Source: JAJFUI01 sp039698035 (GTDB taxonomy: Bacteria > Planctomycetota > Planctomycetia > Pirellulales > Thermoguttaceae). Taken from it: a DNA stretch of 64,000 nucleotides. The stretch is taken from contig JBDKSW010000004.1 in assembly GCA_039698035.1 (NCBI GenBank), positions 372,001 through 436,000 on the forward strand, written 5' to 3'. Within the stretch, counting starts at the first letter, position 1, and the number at the start of each line of letters is the position of its first letter. A program made the position numbers and the translations under genes. Positions 52,396-60,779 of the stretch are shown piece after piece. A model generated the notes under the pieces. It was not told the DNA's origin. It was given only the letters and a program-made list of their open reading frames with translations, and made no database searches.

Positions 52396-53637
52396 ATGAA
52401 AGGGATGGAGAATACGTCCGCGACGATCGAACCGGGGCAAGACAAGCGAGACCATGCAAAGCGGGCCGACGGTGCGCCGTCGCCAACAACAAAGCAAGAC
52501 GGCGCGCTGCCGCAGGCCGAATCGGGCGGCGCGAAGGATCGACCGTGGGAGTTGCGGATTTGGAGCGGAATCTGCCCGACCGGTCTCTTTCGCGAGCTGT
52601 TTCGCAATCGCTTTCAGTGCGGTCCGAAGCGGATCGGGATGGCCCTGATCATGGTCGTCCTGAGCGGGATGAACTGGTTCCTGTGGCTGCTGCAGAGTCT
52701 GTTTTACGGGCGGAAGATCGCTCGGACCGAGATTCGAGAGTCGCCGGTCTTTGTCTTGGGGCACTGGCGATCCGGCACAACCCTCTTGCACGAGCTTCTG
52801 GTATCCGACCCGCGGCACATTTATCCGAACACGTTCGACTGTTTCTGTCCCAACCACTTCATCCTTTCGACGCGGCTGTTCACGTGGTGGCTATCACCGC
52901 TGATGCCGGCGACGCGGCCAATGGACGATATGGCCGTGGGCTTGGACAGCCCCCAGGAGGACGAGTGGGCGATGTGCAACATGGGTGTTCGGTCGCCCTA
53001 CCTGACGCTGCTGTTTCCGAATCGGCCGCCGGCGTATCCCGAATATCTCGATTTGCGGACGATCTCGCCCGAGGCGCGGGAGAAATGGAAGGCGGGCCTC
53101 CTCTGGTTTCTGCGTTGTTTAACGCTGCGGAAGCCAGGCCGCATCGTGCTGAAGACGCCGCAGCACACGGCTCGGGTCAAGACCCTGCTGGAGATGTTCC
53201 CGGATGCCCGATTTATCCACATCGTGCGCAACCCGTACACGATCTTCCCGTCGACGATCAAGCTTTGGAAACGGATGTACAAATACCATGGGCTTCAAAC
53301 CCCGCGTTATGTGGGGCTCGAGGACCATGTGTTCGAGACGTTCAATCGGATGTACGACGCTTTCGAGGCCGACCGTCCGCATATTCCGGCCGGGCAGTTC
53401 TGCGAGGTTCGGTACGAGGAGTTGGTCAAGGACCCGGTGGGCCAGATGCAGCGGGTCTACAAGGAATTGGAGTTAGGCGATTTCGAGGTCGTTCGTCCGG
53501 CGATCAACCGATATCTCGAAGGTCGCAAAAACTATAAGACGAACCGGCACGAGTTGCCGCCGGAGACACGGGACGAGATCACTCGTCGCTGGGCGGCCTT
53601 CATTGACCGATACGGCTACGCCCCGCCTAGCCACTAG
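52396..53637 (+). CDS. Sulfotransferase
   Basis: The enzyme moves sulfate from PAPS to an alcohol or amine. The 5'-phosphosulfate-binding loop is VFVLGHWRSGTTLLHELL and the 3'-phosphate-binding motif is ARFIHIVRNPYTIFPS. The 413-residue product has a charged N-terminus and a hydrophobic segment (MALIMVVLSGMNWFLWLLQS), probably membrane-associated. ATGs at 52396 and 52405 are both possible; the first has AGGAG too close, so 52405 may be used. It lies about 160 bases before the acyl-activating enzyme and may act on the lipid made by the cluster or on a glycan. Confidence 0.9.
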   Translation: MKGMENTSATIEPGQDKRDHAKRADGAPSPTTKQDGALPQAESGGAKDRPWELRIWSGICPTGLFRELFRNRFQCGPKRIGMALIMVVLSGMNWFLWLLQSLFYGRKIARTEIRESPVFVLGHWRSGTTLLHELLVSDPRHIYPNTFDCFCPNHFILSTRLFTWWLSPLMPATRPMDDMAVGLDSPQEDEWAMCNMGVRSPYLTLLFPNRPPAYPEYLDLRTISPEAREKWKAGLLWFLRCLTLRKPGRIVLKTPQHTARVKTLLEMFPDARFIHIVRNPYTIFPSTIKLWKRMYKYHGLQTPRYVGLEDHVFETFNRMYDAFEADRPHIPAGQFCEVRYEELVKDPVGQMQRVYKELELGDFEVVRPAINRYLEGRKNYKTNRHELPPETRDEITRRWAAFIDRYGYAPPSH

Positions 53638-53797
53638 GTTTAGGTCCCGGTTGATTGGGGACAAACGCGCCCAGGGCGGCCGTGGGCGCTCGGCCCGCTT
53701 TGTCGTCCGCACCCGGCGACAAATTGGGGGCTTACCGTCTGACATGGCGGGCCGGATTTTGTTACAATTGTCTCGTCCGTTCAGAAGGGTTCCCCCA

Positions 53798-55186
53798 ATG
53801 GGTGATGATTGGTTCTTGCCACATCTTGGCCAGTTTCGCGACCGCACGGCGGTGATTTGGCGCGAAAACTCGTACAGCTACGGCGACTTGCTCGACCGCG
53901 TGGAGGCCTGGCGCGAGACGTTTCGGCAGACTGGGATTCAGGCTGGGCAATGTGTTGCCCTGCATGGGGGGTTTTCGCCTGGTACGGCCACGCTGTTGAT
54001 GGCCCTGGTGGCCCAAAGGAACATTGCCGTGCCGCTGACGACCGGCGTGGCGGCCGAGCGGGATCGCTCGCTGGCCATCGCCGGGGCCTCGTGGCTGGTT
54101 ACCTTTCATCGGGATGATACGTGGGATATCGAGCGGGTGGATGGCCGTCAGGTCGACAATCAGCCGCCACAAGGCGCCCATCCGCTGATCGAGGAGTTTC
54201 GCAAGACGGGCGAGGCGGGCATGATCATGCTCTCCTCTGGCTCGACGGGCGCGGTCAAGGCGTCGCTGCACAGCTTCTCGCGAATCCTCGCCCGCTATCG
54301 CGGTCGGGCCACATCGCCCTTCCGGTCGCTGGCGTTCCTGATGCTCGACCACGTGGGCGGCATCAACACGCTGTTCCACATCCTGGCCAGCGGCGGCACA
54401 ATCGTTACGCTCGCTGAGCGGACTCCGGAAGCGATTTGCAGCGGCGTCGAGCGGCATCGAGTGCAGTTGTTGCCGACGACGCCCACCTTCCTGCGGATGC
54501 TGCTGATTTCCGAGGCGTACAAGAAATATGACCTCAGTTCGCTGGAGTTGATTACCTACGGGACCGAGCCGATGCCGAAGACCACGCTTGACGCGCTCCA
54601 TGCGGCGCTGCCGGGCTTGCGGCTGAAGCAAACCTACGGGCTGACCGAGGTTGGCGTGTTGCCAACCAAGTCGGAAGGGAACGATTCGCTCTGGCTGGCC
54701 GTTGGCGGCAAGGGCTACGAGACCAAGGTCGTCGATGGCGTCCTTTGGATCCGCAGCCAGTCGGCCATGATTGGATACTTGAATGCGCCTTCGCCGTTTG
54801 ACGCCGAGGGATGGATGAATACGGGCGACCTGGTCGAGCAGAAAGGGGACTATATCCGTTTTCTGGGCCGTAAGTCCGAGATCATCAACATTGGCGGCGA
54901 AAAAGTCTTTCCGGCCGAGGTCGAGAACGTCATTCAGCAGTTGAACAACATCAAGGATGTCACGGTTCGCGGGCGGGCCAACCCGATTACGGGCAACATC
55001 ATCGTGGCCACGGTCGAGTTGAGCGAGCCGGAGGACCTCGACGCATTGGAGGAACGCATTCGCGCGGCGTGTCGGCAGCGGTTGGCCCCGTTCAAGGTCC
55101 CGGCAATGGTCGAGATCGCCTCGGAAACGCTGTGCGGCGACCGATTCAAAAAGAAGCGAAAAGTGACAGCGGCGAAGCCGCAGTGA
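53798..55186 (+). CDS. AMP-forming acyl-CoA synthetase/acyl-ACP ligase
   Basis: The product has 462 residues. ANL-family motifs: the P-loop MIMLSSGSTGAVKASLH, the adenylate-binding QTYGLTEVGVLPTK and WMNTGDLVEQKGDYIRFLGR, and the C-terminal SEIINIGGEKVFPAEVENVI hinge. The catalytic lysine is in RFKKKRKVTA at the very end. This enzyme activates a carboxylate as the adenylate and loads it onto CoA or the ACP encoded two genes downstream. It is shorter than typical long-chain enzymes (about 550). The ATG at 53798 with AGAAGGG upstream is preferred; an earlier frame from 53603 adds about 65 residues without support. Confidence 0.92.
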   Translation: MGDDWFLPHLGQFRDRTAVIWRENSYSYGDLLDRVEAWRETFRQTGIQAGQCVALHGGFSPGTATLLMALVAQRNIAVPLTTGVAAERDRSLAIAGASWLVTFHRDDTWDIERVDGRQVDNQPPQGAHPLIEEFRKTGEAGMIMLSSGSTGAVKASLHSFSRILARYRGRATSPFRSLAFLMLDHVGGINTLFHILASGGTIVTLAERTPEAICSGVERHRVQLLPTTPTFLRMLLISEAYKKYDLSSLELITYGTEPMPKTTLDALHAALPGLRLKQTYGLTEVGVLPTKSEGNDSLWLAVGGKGYETKVVDGVLWIRSQSAMIGYLNAPSPFDAEGWMNTGDLVEQKGDYIRFLGRKSEIINIGGEKVFPAEVENVIQQLNNIKDVTVRGRANPITGNIIVATVELSEPEDLDALEERIRAACRQRLAPFKVPAMVEIASETLCGDRFKKKRKVTAAKPQ

Positions 55187-55270
55187 ACCATCGCCCCACG
55201 GCGTATTTGGGGCGGAGAACGATCAACGAAGACGACGGCCATTGCGGTCGTGGTGACCCCTGCGAGGAAC

Positions 55271-56014
55271 ATGATGAGCGAAGAGCGGCAAGTGGCCATC
55301 GTAAGCGGCGGTAGTCGAGGACTGGGGCAAGCGATTGTCGCCGATCTGCTGAAGCAAGGCATGATCGTGGCCACCTTCAGCCGTTCGGCCACGCGATTCA
55401 CCGACGAGCGGCTGGCGACCGATCCCAAGAACGAGTCGTTCTATTGGGAGGCGATCGACGGAGGCGATTTCCCGCGGCTCGGCGAGTTCGTCCGCGGCGT
55501 GCTGCGTCGCTACGGGCGAGTCGATGCCCTGGTGAACAACATGGCCTCGATGAGCGACGGCCTGCTCAGTCTCATGCGCGACGCCGACATCCATCGCCAA
55601 GTCACGATGAATCTCGAGGCGGCCATCTTTCTCACCCGCGCCTGCCTGAAGGGCATGTTGCCGCAGGGGTCGGGTTCGATCGTCAATATCGCGTCGGTCA
55701 ACGCGCTGCGCGGCCACACGGGTGTTGCGGTCTACAGCGCCACGAAGGCCGGAATGATCGGATTGACCAAGAGTCTGGCCGTCGAAGTCGGGCCTGGCGG
55801 AATTCGCGTGAATTGTGTGGCGCCGGGCTATTTCCAAAGCGAAATGACATCGGGCTTCACCGACGAGCAGTTGGCGCGAATCGCGCGCCGCACGCCGCTC
55901 CGCCGCCTCGGCACGGTGGACGACATTGTCGCGGCCATCCGTTTCTTCCTCTCGCCGCAGGCCGCTTTCATCACCGGACAACTGCTGGCCGTCGACGGAG
56001 GATTTACCAGCTGA
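55271..56014 (+). CDS. Short-chain dehydrogenase/reductase (FabG-like ketoreductase)
   Basis: The product has 247 residues. NAD(P)-binding GGSRGLGQAI and the catalytic Ser/Tyr/Lys set (IVNIASVNALRG; VAVYSATKAGMIG) are present, with the C-terminal HITGQ-like FITGQLLAVDGGF. It fits beta-ketoacyl reduction on the carrier protein. It sits between the acyl ligase and the ACP in the same direction. GAGGA before the ATG at 55271 supports that start; a GTG at 55250 is in frame. Confidence 0.93.
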   Translation: MMSEERQVAIVSGGSRGLGQAIVADLLKQGMIVATFSRSATRFTDERLATDPKNESFYWEAIDGGDFPRLGEFVRGVLRRYGRVDALVNNMASMSDGLLSLMRDADIHRQVTMNLEAAIFLTRACLKGMLPQGSGSIVNIASVNALRGHTGVAVYSATKAGMIGLTKSLAVEVGPGGIRVNCVAPGYFQSEMTSGFTDEQLARIARRTPLRRLGTVDDIVAAIRFFLSPQAAFITGQLLAVDGGFTS

Positions 56015-56131
56015 AGAGGCTTTCTTTTTGCAGCCGCCGTCAGGGCGGCTGGCGATCCCGCGACGGCCGTCGTGCCGACGGTCGCTGAGCGAGATCGGCT
56101 CGATAGAACATTCTGATAAGAGAAATGAGTC

Positions 56132-56479
56132 ATGGATAACCTGAACGAAACGATCCTTGCCGTGGTCGCCGGCGTTGTGAAAGAGAAAACCCCAGAGCTT
56201 ACGGCGATTCGACCGGACCAATTGTTGGTCGAGGACCTGGGCTTGCGATCGCTTGATTTGGCGCGCATCATCGCCAAGCTGGAAGTGAAGCTGGACGTGG
56301 ATCCGTTCGCCGAATTGGTGTCGATTACGAGCATCCGCACGCCAGGCGATCTCTGCGCCGCGTATGCCAAGTGTTTTGATGGCGAGCCGGCGGCCGAAGC
56401 CGAGCCGGAGTCGGCCGCGCCGCGCGCCCGGCAGAACATTCAATCGCAGCGAGAATTGCGGCAGAAGGGCCGGCAATAG
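56132..56479 (+). CDS. Discrete acyl carrier protein
   Basis: The product has 115 residues. The four-helix carrier fold is evident, with the phosphopantetheine serine at residue 40 in EDLGLRSLDLARIIAKL (Arg replaces the usual Asp before Ser). A C-terminal tail of about 30 residues is acidic and alanine-rich then basic (AAEAEPESAAP; QSQRELRQKGRQ), unusual for an ACP and possibly an interaction tag. It directly precedes the ketosynthase fusion and should be modified by the Sfp-type transferase at 46063. Confidence 0.9.
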   Translation: MDNLNETILAVVAGVVKEKTPELTAIRPDQLLVEDLGLRSLDLARIIAKLEVKLDVDPFAELVSITSIRTPGDLCAAYAKCFDGEPAAEAEPESAAPRARQNIQSQRELRQKGRQ

Positions 56480-56564
56480 TCCTCCCTGCCACGACGGACG
56501 TTGAAGTTTCAGCAGTGGATAGTTTAGCGGCCGCCGGCGTGGCGGCCAACGGAACCGTTCGGTC

Positions 56565-59282
56565 ATGACAGAGCCCCGGCCCAATTCGATTGCCATCATC
56601 GGGATGGCCGCACGTTTGCCAGGAGCCGATTGCATCGAGCGATTCTGGTCGAACCTGGTCGACGGCGTCGAGTCGATCACCCAGTTTTCGGATGAGGAGC
56701 TGCTTCGCTCGGGCGCGGCCAAGGAACTGCTCGAACGGCCGGACTTCGTCAAAGCGGCGCCCGTGCTCGAAGACATCGAGCACTTCGACGCCGGCTTCTT
56801 CAAGATTTCTCGCCGCGAAGCCGAAATGATGGATCCGCAACAGCGGATCTTGCTCGAACTGGCCTGGGAGACGATGGAGCGGGCCGGCTATGCGGGCGAC
56901 AGCTATCGGGGCCTGGTCGGCGTCTTCGCTGGCTCGGGCGGCCTGATGAGCAGCTACCTCTGCTCGCCGTATCATGTCCACGATCGTTTGATCGGGCAAA
57001 CCGGCAGCATGCAGTGTATCGGCAACGACAAGGACTACTTGAGCACGCGAATTTCGTACAAGCTCGATCTGCGCGGACCAAGCCTGACGGTCCAGACGGC
57101 CTGCTCGACCTCGCTGGTGGCTGTCCATTTGGCGTGTCAGAGCTTGCTGGCCGGCGAATGCGACATGGCGATGGCCGGCGGTGTGACGATTCGCGTGCCG
57201 CACCGCATGGGCTACCTGCATTCGAGCCAAGCGCTGCTTTCGCCCGACGGACATTGCCGGCCGTTTGACGCCGATGCGAAGGGAACGATCTTTGGCAGCG
57301 GGGCCGGCCTGGTCCTGCTGAAGCCGTTGGGCCAGGCGTTGGCCGATGGCGATCACATTCACGCCGTGATTCGCGGTTCGGCCATCAACAATGACGGGGC
57401 GGCCAAGTTGAGCTACTGGGCCACGAATGCCGAGGGCCAGATGGCGGCCTGCGCCGACGCGCTGGCCGTTTCCGAGGCCTCGGCTCGTTCGATCGGCTAC
57501 GTGGAAACGCATGGCACGGCGACCGCCATGGGCGACCCGGTCGAGATCTTTGGTCTGACGCGGGCGTTTCGGCGCGACACGCAGGAAAAACAGTTCTGCG
57601 CCATCGGATCGGTCAAAAGCAACTTTGGCCATCTCGAGGCGGCCGCGGGCATCGCCGGCTTGATCAAGGCCGCGCTGGTCCTCGAGCGGAAGACGTTGCC
57701 GCCGAGTTTGCATTACCATCGCCCCAACCCGGCTATTCACTTCTCCGATACGCCGTTCTTCGTGAACACCGAGTGCCGTCCTTGGCCAGCGGGCGAAGGG
57801 CTCCGGCGCGCGGCCGTCAACTCGTTGGGCATCGGGGGCACCAACGCGCACGTCATCCTGGAAGAGGCCCCGGCGCCGGCCGTCTTTGAAAGCGTGCCGT
57901 CGGCGCCGAAAGCCATGCGGGAGCGGCCATCGCATCTGTTGACCCTCTCGGCGAAGTCGGCCAAGGCGCTCCGCGAGTTGGCTCAGAAGTATGCGGATTA
58001 TCTCGGCGGCCAGACCGTCTGCATGGCCAACGTCTGCTTTACGGCCAACACGGGCCGAGGCCAGTTCGCGCATCGGCTGGCCGTTGTCGCGGATACGGCC
58101 CATGATGCACGGGAGCGGCTGATCGCCTTCGTGGCCGACGGCGGCAACGACGGTCAGCGCGCGGCGGCAACGGTCGGCACGGCGTTCCACGGCGTCGTCG
58201 AGCCGATTGATGGCCGAGTGGCCTTCCTTTTCGACGACGGTGCGGAGCGCGCGGAAGCCGGCCGGGAGCTGTACGAGACGTTGCCGACGTTCCGCGAAGC
58301 GTTCGATCGGTGCAGGGCGATCTGTTCGGACGAGGCCGCGAGGCCGTTCGCACTGCAATACGCCCTGGCCGAGACTTGGCGATCGCTGGGCGTTGTGCCG
58401 GCGGCCGCTTTGGGGCAGGGCAGGGGAGAGTGCGTCGCGGCTGTCGTCGCTGGCGTCGTTACGCTCGAACAGGGCTTGTCGCTTGCAATGCGGCACGGCT
58501 CGGATACGGATTCGGCGGAGGAATTGCGCCGGGCGAGCGCAGAAGCCGATAGCCCAAAACCGCGCACACGTTTCATGTTCGGGCCGACAGCCGAGAGCCT
58601 CGCGACGCTCCACGAGCAAGGATTCCGCGTCTTTGTCGAGGTTGGCCCCGGTGGGCAACTGCTCGACCTGATGCGAGCCGCCAAGAAGGACGGGGCAGGG
58701 GAGTGGTTGCCAAGTCTCGTCGAAGGCCAATCGGACTGGCGCACCCTCTTGTCGAGTCTGTCGCGACTGTTTGTGGATGGCGTCAAAATCAACCTGTCGG
58801 GCATGGACGCCGGGTTGCCGAGACGCCGTGTTCTGTTGCCAACCTATCCTTTCCAACGCCAACGCTATTGGATCGATGCCATGGCCGTAATCAAGCATGA
58901 ACCCAAGGGCGATATTCGTGTCGTGGCGATCGAGCCGGCCCAGTTGGTCGACGCAGCCGTGATCGAGCAGTGCTATCGTGAGATCGCCGCCGCGCTGGAC
59001 AGTTGCGAGGAAAGCCACGCGCTGCTGGACTTCACGAAGGTGAACTTCATGTCCTCGATGGCGTTGGGCATGCTCATTCGCGTCAATAAGAAGTGCAAGG
59101 AATACAAGGTGACGCTGAAGCTCTGCGGCATCGCGACCGAGATCCAGCAGGTCTTCAAGATTACCGGCATGGACAAGATCTTCGACATTCGCGCGACGGC
59201 CGACGACGCGGTCGCCGCCTTCAAAGCGGACGGCAATCTATCGTTCCGCCGGAATCGGCCGAAGAGCTACGAAGTTGGCTGA
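56565..59282 (+). CDS. Ketosynthase - degenerate acyltransferase - STAS fusion
   Basis: The product has 905 residues. Residues 6-435 form a type I PKS ketosynthase with all catalytic residues: Cys180 in QTACSTSLVAVH, His316 in VETHGTATAMGD and His356 in SVKSNFGHLEAA. Residues ~550-735 correspond to an acyltransferase domain but are truncated; the GHSxGE nucleophile motif reads GQGRGE (617-622), so Ser is lost. A linker with LPTYPFQRQRYWID ends the PKS part. Residues ~783-890 are a STAS domain (DFTKVNFMSSMALGMLIRV; CGIATEIQQVFKITGMDKIF). There is no internal carrier domain; the separate ACP next door is its likely partner. STAS fused to a PKS is highly unusual. Confidence 0.92.
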   Translation: MTEPRPNSIAIIGMAARLPGADCIERFWSNLVDGVESITQFSDEELLRSGAAKELLERPDFVKAAPVLEDIEHFDAGFFKISRREAEMMDPQQRILLELAWETMERAGYAGDSYRGLVGVFAGSGGLMSSYLCSPYHVHDRLIGQTGSMQCIGNDKDYLSTRISYKLDLRGPSLTVQTACSTSLVAVHLACQSLLAGECDMAMAGGVTIRVPHRMGYLHSSQALLSPDGHCRPFDADAKGTIFGSGAGLVLLKPLGQALADGDHIHAVIRGSAINNDGAAKLSYWATNAEGQMAACADALAVSEASARSIGYVETHGTATAMGDPVEIFGLTRAFRRDTQEKQFCAIGSVKSNFGHLEAAAGIAGLIKAALVLERKTLPPSLHYHRPNPAIHFSDTPFFVNTECRPWPAGEGLRRAAVNSLGIGGTNAHVILEEAPAPAVFESVPSAPKAMRERPSHLLTLSAKSAKALRELAQKYADYLGGQTVCMANVCFTANTGRGQFAHRLAVVADTAHDARERLIAFVADGGNDGQRAAATVGTAFHGVVEPIDGRVAFLFDDGAERAEAGRELYETLPTFREAFDRCRAICSDEAARPFALQYALAETWRSLGVVPAAALGQGRGECVAAVVAGVVTLEQGLSLAMRHGSDTDSAEELRRASAEADSPKPRTRFMFGPTAESLATLHEQGFRVFVEVGPGGQLLDLMRAAKKDGAGEWLPSLVEGQSDWRTLLSSLSRLFVDGVKINLSGMDAGLPRRRVLLPTYPFQRQRYWIDAMAVIKHEPKGDIRVVAIEPAQLVDAAVIEQCYREIAAALDSCEESHALLDFTKVNFMSSMALGMLIRVNKKCKEYKVTLKLCGIATEIQQVFKITGMDKIFDIRATADDAVAAFKADGNLSFRRNRPKSYEVG

Positions 59283-59315
59283 CGATCCTTGCAGCCTGAC
59301 CGTTCGCAAGCTGGG

Positions 59316-60656
59316 CTAACGGGTTGCCACGCGGGCCGCCGTCTCGCATAGCTCGGCCGCTTCAGCCGCCGTCGGGGCCTCGGCAATCGCGCGAACAATC
59401 GGCTCCGTGTTGCTGCCGCGCACCAGGAGCCAACGGCCCGGCCAGTCCAGACGCAGGCCGTCCAGGCGATTGGCCGATGCGTCGGCAAAGTGCTTTTCGA
59501 GGGCGTCCAGGGCGTCGGCGAGCCTTTCGGGCGGAAGCGAAATCTTCCGTTTGACGATCTCGTACCGTGGCAGTTCGTCGGCCATCGCCCCGATGGGCAT
59601 TTCTCGGGCGGCCATTGCGTCCAGCAGCAGGGCCATGCCGACGAAGCTGTCGCGGACGTAACCGACACGCGGGTCGATTGGCCCGCCATTCCCCTCGCCG
59701 CCAAAAATGGCTCCGTGGGCCAGCATCGCGTCGACGACGTTGGCTTCGCCAACGGCCGATCGGAAAAAGGGGACGCCGTACTTATTGGCGAGGTCTTCCG
59801 TCATGCGGCTGCTGGCGCAGTTGGCCGCAATGGGGCCTGGACGCTGCTGCAATACGTGATCGACGCACAGGGCCAGCGTGTACTCCTCGCCCAGGTAGCG
59901 GCCGGTTTGGTCGATAACGGCCAATCGGTCGGCGTCGGGGTCTTGGCAGAATCCGACGTCGGCGCCCACGTCGGAAACGGCAGTGAGCACGCCGGCCAGG
60001 TTTTCGGCCGTCGGCTCGGGCAGATGGGCGAACTGACCGTTTGGCTCCTCGCCGAGCACGGTGAGCCGGCAGCCCAGTTCATGCAACAAGCGTCGGCCGA
60101 GGATGCCGCCTGCCCCATGATTGCTGTCAAGCACGACGTGAAACCGGTGTCGGCGGATTCGCTCGGCGTCCACCGTTTCGAGGACGGCCAACAGATGCGC
60201 AGTCACCGTGTCGTCGCAACACAAGCCATCGCCGAGTTGGTCGTGCGGCAGCCAAGCGAGCGGTTGCGTCCGATAGCGATCAAGGACGTGTTGGCCGGGG
60301 GCGGCCGGAATGACCCGGCCTTCGGCGGAGAACAGCTTCAGGCCGTTGTAGGGCGATGGGTTGTGGCTCGCCGTGATCTGAATCGCGCCGGCGGTCTGGT
60401 GGCGGCGCAACAGGACGCCGGCCGTCGGCGTGGCGATGACTCCGGCGTCGATGGTCGTGCGACCGACGGCCTGAAGGGCGGCCTGGATCGCCAGCGAGAG
60501 CATGGCGCCGGACGGGCGGCTGTCGCGGCCGATCAGGATTTCGCCCGGTGGTGTCACGGACGCAAAGGCGGCCGCATAACGCATGGCCACTTCGGGCGTC
60601 AACGTGTCCCCAACAACGCCTCGCAGGCCAGAAACGCTAATGATCGGCTCGGTCAT
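59316..60656 (-). CDS. Phosphoglucosamine/phosphomanno-mutase family enzyme
   Basis: The product has 446 residues. The phosphoserine loop is QITASHNPSPYNGLKLF, the metal-binding loop is QDPDADRLAV, the sugar loop is GGEGNGGPID and the phosphate-binding loop is RGSNTEPIVRAIAE. These place it in the alpha-D-phosphohexomutase superfamily; the sequence is closest in style to GlmM, which makes glucosamine-1-phosphate for peptidoglycan and LPS, but a mannomutase role is possible. The ATG at 60656 (MTEPIISVSGLRG) is chosen. It is convergent with the ketosynthase fusion. Confidence 0.9.
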   Translation of the reverse strand: MTEPIISVSGLRGVVGDTLTPEVAMRYAAAFASVTPPGEILIGRDSRPSGAMLSLAIQAALQAVGRTTIDAGVIATPTAGVLLRRHQTAGAIQITASHNPSPYNGLKLFSAEGRVIPAAPGQHVLDRYRTQPLAWLPHDQLGDGLCCDDTVTAHLLAVLETVDAERIRRHRFHVVLDSNHGAGGILGRRLLHELGCRLTVLGEEPNGQFAHLPEPTAENLAGVLTAVSDVGADVGFCQDPDADRLAVIDQTGRYLGEEYTLALCVDHVLQQRPGPIAANCASSRMTEDLANKYGVPFFRSAVGEANVVDAMLAHGAIFGGEGNGGPIDPRVGYVRDSFVGMALLLDAMAAREMPIGAMADELPRYEIVKRKISLPPERLADALDALEKHFADASANRLDGLRLDWPGRWLLVRGSNTEPIVRAIAEAPTAAEAAELCETAARVATR

Positions 60657-60779
60657 GACGGAAGTCCTTCGTGAGATGGGGCGGCCTCTTACAGATGGTA
60701 GTATAGCTATCGAGGTCGGAATGGGGCAATCGGGCAATCGCCGGGCCGGCCGCCGTCCGTGTCCAGTTGTGAGCGGCGG

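Noticed and set aside
56325..59018. 897-residue open frame on the minus strand
   Set aside because: Antisense of the ketosynthase fusion.
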